Shown piece by piece: positions 6,626 to 18,238 of a stretch of DNA of 41,750 nucleotides. Where the stretch lies: contig NZ_AVPL01000031.1 in NCBI RefSeq assembly GCF_000768695.1, positions 1 to 41,750 of the forward strand, given 5' to 3'. Numbering within the stretch: the stretch's first letter is position 1; the number at the start of each line of letters is the position of its first letter. The position numbers were made by a program, and so were the translations under genes. The notes beneath the pieces are model-generated. The model had not been told where the DNA came from, searched no databases, and saw only the letters and a list, made by a program, of their open reading frames with translations. This stretch comes from Knoellia aerolata DSM 18566 (lineage in GTDB: Bacteria; Actinomycetota; Actinomycetes; Actinomycetales; Dermatophilaceae).

Positions 6626-8034
6626 AGCTTGAACGCCCGGCTCGGGATGGTGGTGACGAGCTCGACCGCGGTCTCGAGGGCCTCGTCCTCGTCGAGCCGG
6701 TGCTCGGCGACGAGCTGGGCGAGGTATGCCGCGTCGAGACGACGGGACATGTCGTGCCGGGCGGGGATGGACAGGAAGGCGCGGGTGTCGTCGATGAACC
6801 CCGACGTCCGGTGGAAGCCGGCGGTCTCGGTGACGGCGCCGCGGTAACGCCGCACCGCCTCGGGTGCGTCGAGGAACCACCAGGGCGCACCGGCATACAC
6901 GCTGGGGTAGAAGCCGGCGAGCGGCGCGATCTCGCGGCTGAAGACCGACTCGTCGAGCGTGAAGAGGATGAGCTGGAAGCCCTCCGCCGTCCCGTACCGC
7001 TCGAGCAGCGGCTGCAGTGCCCGGGTGAACTCGACGGCGACGGGGATGTCGTGGCCGGTGTCGGGACCGAAGCGGTCGGCGGTCGGTGTGTGGTGGTCCC
7101 GGTGGACCCCCGGGTGCAGGGTCATGACGAGACCGTCCTCGGTCGCCATGCGCGCCATCTCCATGAGCATGTGTCGGCGGAACGCCGTCGCCTCCGTCGC
7201 CGAGGCCTTGCCGGTGAGGGCCTTGGCGTAGATGCGCTGCGCCTCCGCGGGGTCGAGCGTCAGGGTGACGACGTCGACGTGGCTGTGGTCGGTGGAGACC
7301 CCGCCGTGCGCCTTGAAGAACCGGCGCCGGTCCTCGAGGGCGGCGAGGTAGCCGGCATAGGTCGAGGTGTCGACGTCGGCCGCCCGCCCCAGCGCCGCGA
7401 CGAGCTCGGCGAAGTCGGCGCGGGCCGGCTCGAGGTAGCGGTCGGGCCGGAAGGTCGGGGCGACCCGGGTGGCGAACCCGGGGTCCTCGGCCAGGGCGCG
7501 GTGGTGCTCGAGGCTGTCGGTCGGGTCGTCGGTCGTCGCGAGCACCGAGATCCCGAACCGCTCGGCGAGCGCTCGCGGCCGGAACTCCGGCGTCGCGAGC
7601 GCTGCGGAGATGGCGTCGTAGAGCGCGTCCGCGGACTCGGCGGACGGCCGCTGCGACAGGCCGAACACGTCGGACAGCACGCTCTCGAGCCAGAACCTGC
7701 TCGACGTCCCCCGGAACGCGGACCAGTTCTCGCAGAACAGCCGCCAGGCGCGGCGGGCGCCCTGCTCGTCCAGCGGCACGCCGCCGACGCCGAGGTCGGC
7801 CAGCGGCACCCCCTGCGCGTGCAGGAGGCGGAAGACGTAGTGGTCCGGCGAGATGAGCAGGGACGTCGGGTCGCGGAACGCGGTGTCCTCGGCCAGCCAC
7901 TGCGGCGGCACGTGCCCGTGCGGGGAGATGATCGGCAGCCCGGCGGTGGCGGCATGCAGCCGCCTGGCGATGTCGCGCGTGCCCAGGTCCGCGGGCAGCA
8001 GTCGGTCGGCGTGGAGTGAGGTCATGCTCGTCAT
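6622..8034 (-). CDS. uxaC: Glucuronate (uronate) isomerase
   Basis: A 470-residue UxaC-family enzyme of the amidohydrolase superfamily, expected to isomerise D-glucuronate to D-fructuronate (and galacturonate to tagaturonate). Visible features are ISPHGHVPPQW near the N-terminus, where the metal-binding HxH lies, FGISVLATTDDPTDSL, HPGVHRDHH, and the C-terminal TSGFIDDTRAFLSIP. Full length for the family. ATG at 8034 was taken; a second ATG at 8025 is also possible. It is the first gene of the leftward uxaC-uxuB operon and diverges from larA across a 90-base gap containing an operator-like site, so isomerase and LarA are likely co-regulated. Confidence 0.93.
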   Translation of the reverse strand: MTSMTSLHADRLLPADLGTRDIARRLHAATAGLPIISPHGHVPPQWLAEDTAFRDPTSLLISPDHYVFRLLHAQGVPLADLGVGGVPLDEQGARRAWRLFCENWSAFRGTSSRFWLESVLSDVFGLSQRPSAESADALYDAISAALATPEFRPRALAERFGISVLATTDDPTDSLEHHRALAEDPGFATRVAPTFRPDRYLEPARADFAELVAALGRAADVDTSTYAGYLAALEDRRRFFKAHGGVSTDHSHVDVVTLTLDPAEAQRIYAKALTGKASATEATAFRRHMLMEMARMATEDGLVMTLHPGVHRDHHTPTADRFGPDTGHDIPVAVEFTRALQPLLERYGTAEGFQLILFTLDESVFSREIAPLAGFYPSVYAGAPWWFLDAPEAVRRYRGAVTETAGFHRTSGFIDDTRAFLSIPARHDMSRRLDAAYLAQLVAEHRLDEDEALETAVELVTTIPSRAFKL

Positions 8035-8065
8035 CGTGGGCGCCCCGTCGGCGCACGTCCACGGG

Positions 8066-8081
8066 TTGCCACGAGTTGCCA
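8066..8081. promoter_or_regulatory. Putative LacI-family operator between uxaC and larA
   Basis: TTGCCACGAGTTGCCA is the exact reverse complement of the site at 11709-11724 in front of lacI/uidA, and shares 11 bases with the site before uidB. It sits midway in the divergent uxaC-larA gap, where one repressor could control both directions. Confidence 0.7.
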
Positions 8082-8123
8082 GGCGTCCTTGCCACGCGCC
8101 GGTCCCCCGGCGAGAGTGATGCC

Positions 8124-9419
8124 ATGACGACGACCACCGAGGAGTCCCCCGCCGAGGCGGCCCAGCGCGCGGCCCGGATCGGCGACGAGCACGGCGTGCT
8201 CACGACCGAGCAGGTCACGTCGTTCATCCGTGACCGCCTGGCCGACACGGACGTCGACGGCAGGAGCGTCTGCATCGTCGTCCCCGACGGCACCCGCACC
8301 TGCCCGCTGCCGATGCTCATGGGCGCGGTGCACGCGGCGCTGCACGGGCGCGCGACGCGGCTGACCACGCTCATCGCGCTCGGGACGCACCAGCCGATGA
8401 GCGAGGAGGCCCTCGCCGCCCACCTGGGCTACGAGGTCGGGCGGCTCGAGGAGACCTATCCAGGCATGACCGTCGTCAACCACGAGTGGTGGGACGAGTC
8501 GACGTTCGCCGACCTCGGCACGATCCCGGCGGCGCGGCTCGCGGAGCTCTCCGGGGGGCGCCTCACCATGGACGTCCCCGTGCTGCTCAACCGGGCCGTC
8601 GTCGAGCACGACATCGCCCTCGTCGTCGGGCCGGTCCTGCCGCACGAGGTGGTGGGCATCTCGGGCGGAAACAAGTACTTCTTCCCCGGGGTCGCCGGGC
8701 AGGACATCATCGACGTCTCCCACTGGATCGGTGCCCTCATCACGTCGGCCGAGATCATCGGCACCACGGCGGTCACCCCGGTGCGGGCCCTCATCAACGA
8801 GGGGGCCGCCCTCGTCCCGGCGGAGAAGCTCGCGTTCTGCGTCGTCGGCGAGGCCGGCAGCCTCGACCTGCACTCGATCTCGTTCGGCGACACGATCTCG
8901 TCCTGGGCCAGCGCCGCCCAGGTCTGCGCCGCCACCCACGTGCACCGTCTCGACGAGCCGGTGCACCGCGTCATCTCGGTCATCCCGGAGATGTACGAGG
9001 ACATCTGGACCGGCGCCAAGGGCTTCTACAAGCTCGAACCCGTCGTCGCGGACGGCGGCGAGGTCATCCTCTACGCGCCGCACATCACCGAGATCTCGAC
9101 GAGCCACCCGGAGATCCTCGAGATCGGCTACCACTGCCGTGACTACTTCGTGAAGCAGTGGGACCGGTTCAAGCACGTGCACTGGGGCACGCTCGCGCAC
9201 TCGACCCACCTGCGCGGCGCCGGGACCTACGACGCGGAGACCGGGGAGGAACGGCTGCGGGTCAAGGTCACCCTCGCCACCCGCATCCCCGAGGAGCAGT
9301 GCCGGAAGGCCAACCTCGGCTACCTCGACCCGGACACGGTCGACCTCGCGGCCGCCGAGGCCGACGGCGCGACGTTCGTCGTACCGAACGCGGGCGAGGT
9401 CCTCTTCCGGCTCCGTTGA
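8124..9419 (+). CDS. larA: LarA-family nickel-dependent hydroxyacid epimerase, probable D-mannonate/D-gluconate 2-epimerase
   Basis: A 431-residue member of the lactate racemase family, which inverts the alpha carbon of 2-hydroxyacids by hydride transfer to a nickel-pincer nucleotide. Key residues are present: PDGTR (54-58) for the substrate arginine, His89 in LGTHQP, His174 in LPHEVVG, Lys184 in GGNKYFFPG (covalent cofactor attachment) and His200 in VSHW. His174, Lys184 and His200 fall at the same numbers as in L. plantarum LarA (from memory). The substrate is inferred from context: uxaC and uxuB make D-mannonate, and gntK and gnd use D-gluconate, its C2 epimer. Gluconate 2-epimerases have been reported in this family. 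Lactate or another hydroxyacid cannot be excluded. Divergent from uxaC across a shared operator. Confidence 0.9.
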   Translation: MTTTTEESPAEAAQRAARIGDEHGVLTTEQVTSFIRDRLADTDVDGRSVCIVVPDGTRTCPLPMLMGAVHAALHGRATRLTTLIALGTHQPMSEEALAAHLGYEVGRLEETYPGMTVVNHEWWDESTFADLGTIPAARLAELSGGRLTMDVPVLLNRAVVEHDIALVVGPVLPHEVVGISGGNKYFFPGVAGQDIIDVSHWIGALITSAEIIGTTAVTPVRALINEGAALVPAEKLAFCVVGEAGSLDLHSISFGDTISSWASAAQVCAATHVHRLDEPVHRVISVIPEMYEDIWTGAKGFYKLEPVVADGGEVILYAPHITEISTSHPEILEIGYHCRDYFVKQWDRFKHVHWGTLAHSTHLRGAGTYDAETGEERLRVKVTLATRIPEEQCRKANLGYLDPDTVDLAAAEADGATFVVPNAGEVLFRLR

Positions 9420-9450
9420 CGGATCGGACGGGAACCCTGCCCCACGAGCG

Positions 9451-9615
9451 TCAGCCGTCCGGGTCGACGTCGCGTGGCAGGCGGACGCGCCGGCTGCTGG
9501 CGCCGTCGTGGACCTCGTGGTGCCCCTCGGTCCGCTGCTCCTCGCGGCGCTCGCCGCAGATGGTCAGCACGTCGCCCTCGATGTCGAGGGTGACGTCCTC
9601 AGGGCCCAAGGTCCC
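9451..9615 (-). pseudogene. Hsp20/alpha-crystallin remnant
   Basis: About 54 residues resemble the middle of a bacterial Hsp20: GPEDVTLDIEGDVLTICGER is the strand pair of the alpha-crystallin domain, and SSRRVRLPRDVDPDG the later strand. The frame then stops before the usual final strands and I-x-I tail. No plausible start codon lies near. It reads as a decayed fragment between larA and the aldolase gene. Confidence 0.55.
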
Positions 9616-9638
9616 GGGAGCCCGCCGACCCGGCCGAG

Positions 9639-10601
9639 TCAGCCCGGCTGACCGGCGTGGACGCCCGACCGGGGGCCGAGCGCGTGGGTCGTCAGGTGGA
9701 TGTCCATGACGTTGCCGAGCAGGTGCACGGCCTCGTCGTGGGGGCGCTGGAAGGAGTTGCGGCCCATGATCGTGCCGAACCCGCCACCCATCGCCGTCTG
9801 CCGGTTCTCCTCGAGCACCGCGGCGGTGTCCTTGGCCGCACCGCCCGAGAAGATGACGATGCGGTGGCCGTCGAAGGCCGACTGCACGACGTGCCGCACC
9901 CGGTCCGCGAGCGTGTCCAGGGGCACCCCCGCCCGCTCCAGGGCGCTGCGGGCGGCCTCCGACTCGAGGTGCTCGGTCGGCGGCTTCACCTTGACGATGT
10001 GGGCGCCCAGCTGGCAGGCGAGGTGCGCGGCATACGCCACGACGTCCACCGCGGTGCGCCCGGTGTCGGACACCCCGCTGCCGCGCGGGTACGACCACAG
10101 GACCAGAGGGAGCCCGGCGGCGTCCGCGTCACGAGCGAGCGACCGGGCCTGCTCGTACATCTCGTTGCGGTGCGCCGAGCCCGGGTAGATGGTGAACCCC
10201 ACGGCGGCGCAGCGCAGCGCGAGCGCCTCCTCCACACCGGCCACGACGGCGGGCTGGGGGTCGGCCCCGACGTACAGGCCGTCCGCGCTGTTGCACTTGA
10301 GGATGAGGGGCAGGTCCTCGGCGTACTCGGGGGCGACCAGACGGGCCGCGCCGAGGGGCAGCGCGTGCGCACTGCACCCCGCGTCGATCGCGAGCCGCGC
10401 GTGGTAGCGGGGGTCGTACCCGGCGGGGTTGGGCGCGAAGCTGCGGCCGGGGCCGTGCTCGAAGCCCTGGTCGACCGGGAGGACGACGAGCTTCCCCGAC
10501 CCCCCTGTGCGGCCCTGCGACAGGATGCGACGCAGGTTGGCGCGGGTGGTGCGGTCGTCCGACGGGTACCACGACAGGATCTGGTCGACTCGGCGTGTCA
10601 T
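9639..10601 (-). CDS. Class I fructose-bisphosphate aldolase, DhnA/FbaB type
   Basis: A 320-residue protein of the DhnA/FbaB class I aldolase group, TIM-barrel enzymes that form a Schiff base with lysine. Motifs: LPVDQGFEHGPGRSFAPNP near the N-terminus, GFTIYPGS, LVLWSYPRG, and IVKVKPP (202-208), which holds the likely Schiff-base lysine. IFSGGAAKD is the phosphate-binding loop. ATG at 10601 follows a strong GAGAGGAG. It lies inside the uronate locus between larA and lacI. Aldol cleavage or condensation of triose phosphates would feed carbon leaving the pentose phosphate pathway back to hexose phosphates or down glycolysis. Activity on a related phosphosugar is possible. Confidence 0.88.
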   Translation of the reverse strand: MTRRVDQILSWYPSDDRTTRANLRRILSQGRTGGSGKLVVLPVDQGFEHGPGRSFAPNPAGYDPRYHARLAIDAGCSAHALPLGAARLVAPEYAEDLPLILKCNSADGLYVGADPQPAVVAGVEEALALRCAAVGFTIYPGSAHRNEMYEQARSLARDADAAGLPLVLWSYPRGSGVSDTGRTAVDVVAYAAHLACQLGAHIVKVKPPTEHLESEAARSALERAGVPLDTLADRVRHVVQSAFDGHRIVIFSGGAAKDTAAVLEENRQTAMGGGFGTIMGRNSFQRPHDEAVHLLGNVMDIHLTTHALGPRSGVHAGQPG

Positions 10602-10645
10602 GGCGGGCTCCTCTCGACCCTTCGATCCTCCTGCCCGCCACGCCC

Positions 10646-13585
<2,940 letters not shown>

Positions 13586-13588
13586 GCC

Positions 13589-15040
13589 GTGACCACCGCA
13601 CAACCCATCCCCGGGCTCGCCAACGTCGGCGTCGTCGGCCTGGCCGTCATGGGCAGCAACCTCGCCCGCAACCTCGCCCGGCACGGCCACACCGTCGCCG
13701 TCTTCAACCGCACCCACGCCCGCACCCTCGCCCACCTCGAGTCGTATGCCGTGGACGGCACCTTCGTCGGGGCCGAGACGGTCGAGGAGTTCGTGTCCTC
13801 ACTCGAGCGGCCACGGCGCATCATCATCATGGTGCAGGCAGGTGCCGGCACCGACGCCGTCATCGACGAGCTGCTGCCCCACCTCGACGAGGGCGACATC
13901 GTCGTCGACGGTGGCAACGCGCAGTTCACCGACACGCGACGCCGCGAGGCGAGGCTGCGCGAGCTCGGTCTCCACTTCGTCGGGACCGGCATCTCGGGCG
14001 GCGAGGTGGGCGCGCTCAACGGCCCGTCGATCATGCCCGGCGGCTCCCGCGAGTCGTATGCCGCGCTCGGACCGATCCTCGAGTCGATCGCCGCCAAGGT
14101 CGACGGGGAGCCGTGCTGCGCCTGGATGGGTCCCGACGGCGCCGGCCACTTCGTCAAGATGGTCCACAACGGCATCGAGTACGCCGACATGCAGTTCATC
14201 GCCGAGGCCTACGACGTCCTGTCGGCCGCCGGGATGAGCGCCGCAGAGGTCGCCGACGTGTTCCGCGAGTGGAACACCGGCGAGCTCGACTCCTTCCTCG
14301 TCGAGATCACCGCCGAGGTCCTCGACCGGGTCGACCCGGAGACCGGCCGTGCGCTCGTCGACGTCATCACCGACGCCGCCGAGCAGAAGGGCACCGGCCG
14401 CTGGACCGTCCAGTCCGGCCTCGAGCTCGGCGTCCCCGTCTCCACGATCGCCGAGTCGGTCTTCGCCCGGGCCGCCTCAGGCGACGTCGCCATCCGCGAC
14501 GCCGCCCAGGGCGTCCTGTCCGGGCCGGACCGCGCGCTCGGCGACGTCGACCGGTCGGCCCTCGTCGACCAGGTCCGCGAGGCGCTGTGGGCGAGCAAGG
14601 TCGTCGCCTACGCCCAGGGGCTGGAGCAGATCCGCGCCGCGAGCGAGGAGTACGGCTGGGACGTCGACGTCGCGACCGTGGCCCGCATCTGGCGCGGCGG
14701 CTGCATCATCCGCGCCCGGCTGCTGAGCCAGATCAGCGACGAGTACGCCGCGGGCGGCCTCGCCACCCTCCTCGTCGCCCCGAGCATCGTCGCCGGGATG
14801 GCCGAGCGCCAGGACGGCTGGCGCCGAGTCGTGGGTGTCGCGACCTCCGCCGGTGTCCCCGTGCCCGGGTTCTCCAGCGCCCTCGCCTACTACGACACCG
14901 TGCGCGCCGACCGGCTCCCCGCCGCGCTCATCCAGGGGCTGCGCGACAACTTCGGCGCGCACACCTACGGCCGCGTGGACCGTCCCGGCACCTTCCACAC
15001 GCCGTGGTCGCAGGGCGGCGCCGAGATCCAGATGTCCTGA
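13589..15040 (+). CDS. gnd: 6-phosphogluconate dehydrogenase, decarboxylating
   Basis: A 483-residue enzyme converting 6-phosphogluconate and NADP+ to ribulose 5-phosphate, CO2 and NADPH. The Rossmann motif is VVGLAVMGSNLARN with FNRT after the second strand, typical of NADP preference. The substrate loop TGISGGEVGA (133-142) and catalytic Lys190 with Asn194 (FVKMVHNGIEYADMQ) are intact, as is AEQKGTGRWT. The GTG start at 13589 is three bases after the uidA stop, with a perfect AAGGAGG at 13574-13580. Its location among glucuronide genes, directly before a gluconate-type kinase, shows the locus channels carbon through 6-phosphogluconate rather than KDG. Confidence 0.95.
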   Translation: MTTAQPIPGLANVGVVGLAVMGSNLARNLARHGHTVAVFNRTHARTLAHLESYAVDGTFVGAETVEEFVSSLERPRRIIIMVQAGAGTDAVIDELLPHLDEGDIVVDGGNAQFTDTRRREARLRELGLHFVGTGISGGEVGALNGPSIMPGGSRESYAALGPILESIAAKVDGEPCCAWMGPDGAGHFVKMVHNGIEYADMQFIAEAYDVLSAAGMSAAEVADVFREWNTGELDSFLVEITAEVLDRVDPETGRALVDVITDAAEQKGTGRWTVQSGLELGVPVSTIAESVFARAASGDVAIRDAAQGVLSGPDRALGDVDRSALVDQVREALWASKVVAYAQGLEQIRAASEEYGWDVDVATVARIWRGGCIIRARLLSQISDEYAAGGLATLLVAPSIVAGMAERQDGWRRVVGVATSAGVPVPGFSSALAYYDTVRADRLPAALIQGLRDNFGAHTYGRVDRPGTFHTPWSQGGAEIQMS

Positions 15041-15042
15041 CC

Positions 15043-16590
15043 ATGACGACGTCGAGCCCGTACCCGCCCGCGGAGGTCGTCATCGGCCTCGACGTCGGGA
15101 CCACCGGCACCAAGGCCGTCGCCTTCGGCATGGGGTCCCCGTGGCGCCACACGGTCGTGCGTGAGTACCCGCTGCTGGCGCCCGGCCCCGGGTGGCAGGT
15201 GCAGGACCCGGCCACCGTCGTCGCCGCGGTCATGGGCGCGCTTGCCGAGGTCGTGACGACGGCGCGGGGTGCCCGCGTGGTGGGGATCTCGGTCAGCACC
15301 GCGATGCACGCACTCATCGGGCTCGACGAGGGGCTGCGTCCGCTCACCCCGATCGTCACGTGGGCCGACTCCCGGGCCACCGCCGAGGCGGCGGAGCTCC
15401 GCTCCTCCGACGAGGCCGAGGCACTGCACCTGGCCTCCGGCACGCCCCTGCACCCGATGAGCCCGCTGGCGAAGCTCCTCTGGTTCACCCGTCACGAACC
15501 TGCCCTCGCCGCCCGGGTCAGGGCGTGGGTGGGCCTCAAGGACTACGTCCTCCAGACCCTCACCGGCACCTCGGCGACCGAGCTGTCCACTGCCTCCGGC
15601 AGCGGCCTGCTCGACCTCGCCACACGCACCTGGAACCCGCGCGCGCTGGAGCTGGCCGGCATCCGCGAGGACCAGCTGCCACCGATCCTGCCGACGACAG
15701 CGGTCCTCGGGCTCACCAAGTCCGCCGCCTCACGGCTCGGCCTCGCCACTGCGACGCCGGTGGTCGTCGGCGCCGGGGACGGCCCGCTCGGCAACCTCGG
15801 GACGGGCGCGCTCGACCGGGGGGTCGTCGGGCTGTCGGTCGGCACGAGCGGTGCTGCACGGATGGTCGTCCCCGCTCCCGTGACCGACCCGTCCGGGCGG
15901 CTCTTCTGCTACGCCCTCACCGACGACGCCTGGGTGGTCGGCGGCGCCGTGAGCAACGGCGGCATCGTCGTCCGCTGGGCTCGCGACGTCCTCGGGGACG
16001 CGGGCGGCGACGACGCCGCCCTCCTCGAGCTGGCCGCGAGCGTCCCCGCCGGCAGCGACGGCCTCGTCGTGCTCCCCTACCTCCTGGCCGAGCGTGCCCC
16101 GCTGTGGGACCCCACCCTCACCGGCGCGATCATCGGCATGCGCCACTCGCACACCCGAGGTCATGTCGTGCGCGCCGTCGTGGAGGGCGTCGCCCTCCAG
16201 CTCTGGAGCATCGTCGACGGGCTCGACGCGGTCACCCCGGTGACGAGCATCCGGGCGACGGGTGGCGTCTTCCGCTCCCAGGTGTGGCGAGACGTCACCG
16301 CCGGCGTCCTCGCGCGACCGGTCACGGTCACCGGTGGCGCGGAGGGGTCCGCGCTCGGGGCGGCCGCCCTCGGCCTGCTCGCCGTCGGTCGTGCCTCGTC
16401 GCTCACCGACGGGCTGGACCGGCTCGCGCCCGGACTGCGTCGGTCCGGGGACGCGGTCGTGGTCGACGACGCCGACCGCGACGCCTACCGCGCGGCTCGC
16501 GCGCGCATCCCCTCGCTCCTCGACTCGTATGCCGCCGTCGCGGACCTCTTCCGCACGCCTGCGCGTGCGGGCACTAGCGTTCACGGATGA
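15043..16590 (+). CDS. gntK: FGGY-family carbohydrate kinase, probable gluconokinase
   Basis: A 515-residue FGGY kinase. The N-terminal phosphate motif is GLDVGTTGTKA (15-25). SPLAKLLWFTRH and KDYVLQTLTGT are typical of gluconokinase/xylulokinase members. The second actin-like domain has GAGDGPLGNLGTGA, GLSVGTSGAARMV and the C-terminal ATGGVFRSQVWRDVTAGVL with GSALGAAALG. It starts two bases after the gnd stop and its own stop overlaps the larC start (ATGA). Being next to gnd makes D-gluconate the best substrate, giving 6-phosphogluconate. Another sugar or sugar acid cannot be excluded from sequence alone. Confidence 0.85.
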   Translation: MTTSSPYPPAEVVIGLDVGTTGTKAVAFGMGSPWRHTVVREYPLLAPGPGWQVQDPATVVAAVMGALAEVVTTARGARVVGISVSTAMHALIGLDEGLRPLTPIVTWADSRATAEAAELRSSDEAEALHLASGTPLHPMSPLAKLLWFTRHEPALAARVRAWVGLKDYVLQTLTGTSATELSTASGSGLLDLATRTWNPRALELAGIREDQLPPILPTTAVLGLTKSAASRLGLATATPVVVGAGDGPLGNLGTGALDRGVVGLSVGTSGAARMVVPAPVTDPSGRLFCYALTDDAWVVGGAVSNGGIVVRWARDVLGDAGGDDAALLELAASVPAGSDGLVVLPYLLAERAPLWDPTLTGAIIGMRHSHTRGHVVRAVVEGVALQLWSIVDGLDAVTPVTSIRATGGVFRSQVWRDVTAGVLARPVTVTGGAEGSALGAAALGLLAVGRASSLTDGLDRLAPGLRRSGDAVVVDDADRDAYRAARARIPSLLDSYAAVADLFRTPARAGTSVHG

Positions 16591-17837
16591 CCACCCACCT
16601 CTGGATCGATGCCGGCGCCGGCGTCGCCGGGGACATGCTGCTCGGCGCGCTCGTCGACGCAGGCGCCCCTCTCGGGGGGATCCAGGCCGCCGTCGACGCC
16701 GTGCTGCCCGCGACGGTCCGGCTCGTCGCGACCGACGCGACCCGGGCCGGGCTGCGGGCCTGCAAGGTCGACGTCGAGGTGCTCGCCACGGACCAGTCGG
16801 ACCGCCGGTGGTCCGACATCCGCGGGCTCCTCGACAGTGCGCCGATCTCCGAGGAGGTGCGCACGACCGCTCTCGGCGTCTTCGCCCTGCTGGCCCGGGC
16901 CGAGGCGCACGTCCACGGTGTGGAGGTCGCCGAGGTCCACTTCCACGAGGTCGGCGCGTGGGACTCCATCGCCGATGTCGTCGGCGTCGCCGCCGCGGTG
17001 CATCTCCTCGGCATCACGTCGGTGTCGGCCGGTCCGGTCGCCCTCGGGTCGGGGACGGCACGGACGAGCCACGGTGTGGTGGGTGTTCCTGCACCCGCCA
17101 CCCTCGAGCTGGCCACGGGCTGGGACGTCGCCCCGGTGGGCGAGGGCGAGCTGACGACGCCGACCGGCATGGCCCTCGTGCGCGGCCTCACCGACTCGTG
17201 CGAGGGACTGCCGGCGATGCGGATCACCGCGTCCGGGACCGGCGCCGGGACGAGGGACGTCGACGGGCGAGCGAACGTCACCCGCGTCGTCATCGGCGAG
17301 CTCGACGCCGCGGGCGAGGTCGACCTGTCCGGCCCCACCCCGCAGCCGCTGTGGGTGCTCGAGGCCAACGTCGACGACCTCGACCCACGCCTCTGGCCCG
17401 GAGTCCTCGAGTCGCTCATGGCCGCTGGTGCCGCCGATGCGTGGCTGACCCCGATCCTCATGAAGAAGGGGCGCCCTGCCCACACCGTCTCGGTCCTGTG
17501 CGACGGCGCCCACCGCGCCGCCCTGCGTGAGGTCGTCCTCACGCACACGACGACGCTGGGAGTGCGCGAGCACTCCGTCGACCGCGTCTCCCTCGGGCGC
17601 ACCTGGCAGAGCGTCACGGTGCGCGACGAGCAGGTGCGGGTCAAGGTCTCCCTCGACGCCGACGGCAACATCGTCCACGCGACCCCGGAGTTCGAGGACG
17701 TCCGAGCGGCTGCCGCCGCGACCGGCGCGCCCGCTCGGGTCGTCCTCGCCGAGGCGACGGCAGCCGCCCACGCGGCCCGCACCGGGACGGGCCCGACCTC
17801 CACGCCGGCGACCCCGGAGGCGCCTACGCTGCCGTGA
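16587..17837 (+). CDS. larC: LarC, nickel insertion protein for the pincer cofactor
   Basis: A 416-residue LarC (former DUF111). It inserts nickel into the bis-thiocarboxylate pyridinium nucleotide in a CTP-dependent step, completing the LarA cofactor. Hallmarks: HLWIDAGAGVAGDMLLGAL at the start, EVHFHEVGAWDSIADVVG (metal-binding histidines), GELTTPTGMALV, and in the second half VLEANVDDLDPRLWPGVLE and ILMKKGRPAHT. In L. plantarum the two halves are joined by programmed frameshifting; here one continuous frame encodes both. The ATG overlaps the gntK stop, tying nickel-cofactor maturation to gluconate phosphorylation in one operon. Confidence 0.94.
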   Translation: MTTHLWIDAGAGVAGDMLLGALVDAGAPLGGIQAAVDAVLPATVRLVATDATRAGLRACKVDVEVLATDQSDRRWSDIRGLLDSAPISEEVRTTALGVFALLARAEAHVHGVEVAEVHFHEVGAWDSIADVVGVAAAVHLLGITSVSAGPVALGSGTARTSHGVVGVPAPATLELATGWDVAPVGEGELTTPTGMALVRGLTDSCEGLPAMRITASGTGAGTRDVDGRANVTRVVIGELDAAGEVDLSGPTPQPLWVLEANVDDLDPRLWPGVLESLMAAGAADAWLTPILMKKGRPAHTVSVLCDGAHRAALREVVLTHTTTLGVREHSVDRVSLGRTWQSVTVRDEQVRVKVSLDADGNIVHATPEFEDVRAAAAATGAPARVVLAEATAAAHAARTGTGPTSTPATPEAPTLP

Positions 17838-18238
17838 TGGCGGTCAACCGGAGTCGTCGCGCCGTCGCCGCCCGTCGCCGCAGGCGCCGCATGGACCGCG
17901 TCGAGCACGACCTCAGCGGCGAGCAGTGGGTCGCGCTGACGTCGCTGTGGGGCGGCTGCGCCTACTGCGGCGCCACCGACCGGCCACTGCAGCGCGACTG
18001 CGTGCTCGCCCTGTCCCGGGGCGGCCGCTACACGCTCGCCAACATCGCGCCGGCCTGCGGTCCCTGCAACGCCAGCAAGTGCAACGACGAGGTCACCGGC
18101 TGGCTGCGGCGCAAGCGCCTCGACGAGCGTTCCTTCCTCGAGCGCCACCACGCCATCGGTGCGGCGCTCGCCCTGCGGTTCCCCGCCACCGTCCCGGACG
18201 AGGACGAGGTCGAGGACGACGTCGTCAGCGGACCGTGA
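17837..18238 (+). CDS. HNH endonuclease-domain protein
   Basis: A 133-residue basic protein. Two CxxC pairs (CAYCG and CGPC) frame an HNH-like segment with LALSRGGRYTLANIAPAC and NASKCNDE, the metal-dependent nuclease fold. The N-terminus is arginine-rich (RSRRAVAARRRRRRM), suiting nucleic-acid binding. ATG at 17837 overlaps the larC stop (TGATG), so it may be cotranscribed, but no functional link to sugar-acid use is evident. Small stand-alone HNH proteins of this form are common in actinobacterial chromosomes; specificity unknown. The 3' end overlaps the convergent lipoprotein gene by 14 bases. Confidence 0.8.
   Translation: MAVNRSRRAVAARRRRRRMDRVEHDLSGEQWVALTSLWGGCAYCGATDRPLQRDCVLALSRGGRYTLANIAPACGPCNASKCNDEVTGWLRRKRLDERSFLERHHAIGAALALRFPATVPDEDEVEDDVVSGP

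Noticed and set aside
5228..8374. A single 1048-residue leftward open frame across uxaC and uxuB
   Set aside because: Only its C-terminal third is protein-like (UxuB); the rest is antisense-frame noise over uxaC, which has its own intact frame.
8124..9419. Naming the LarA homologue simply lactate racemase
   Set aside because: The family covers several hydroxyacids and no lactate gene is nearby; the surrounding genes make and use mannonate and gluconate.
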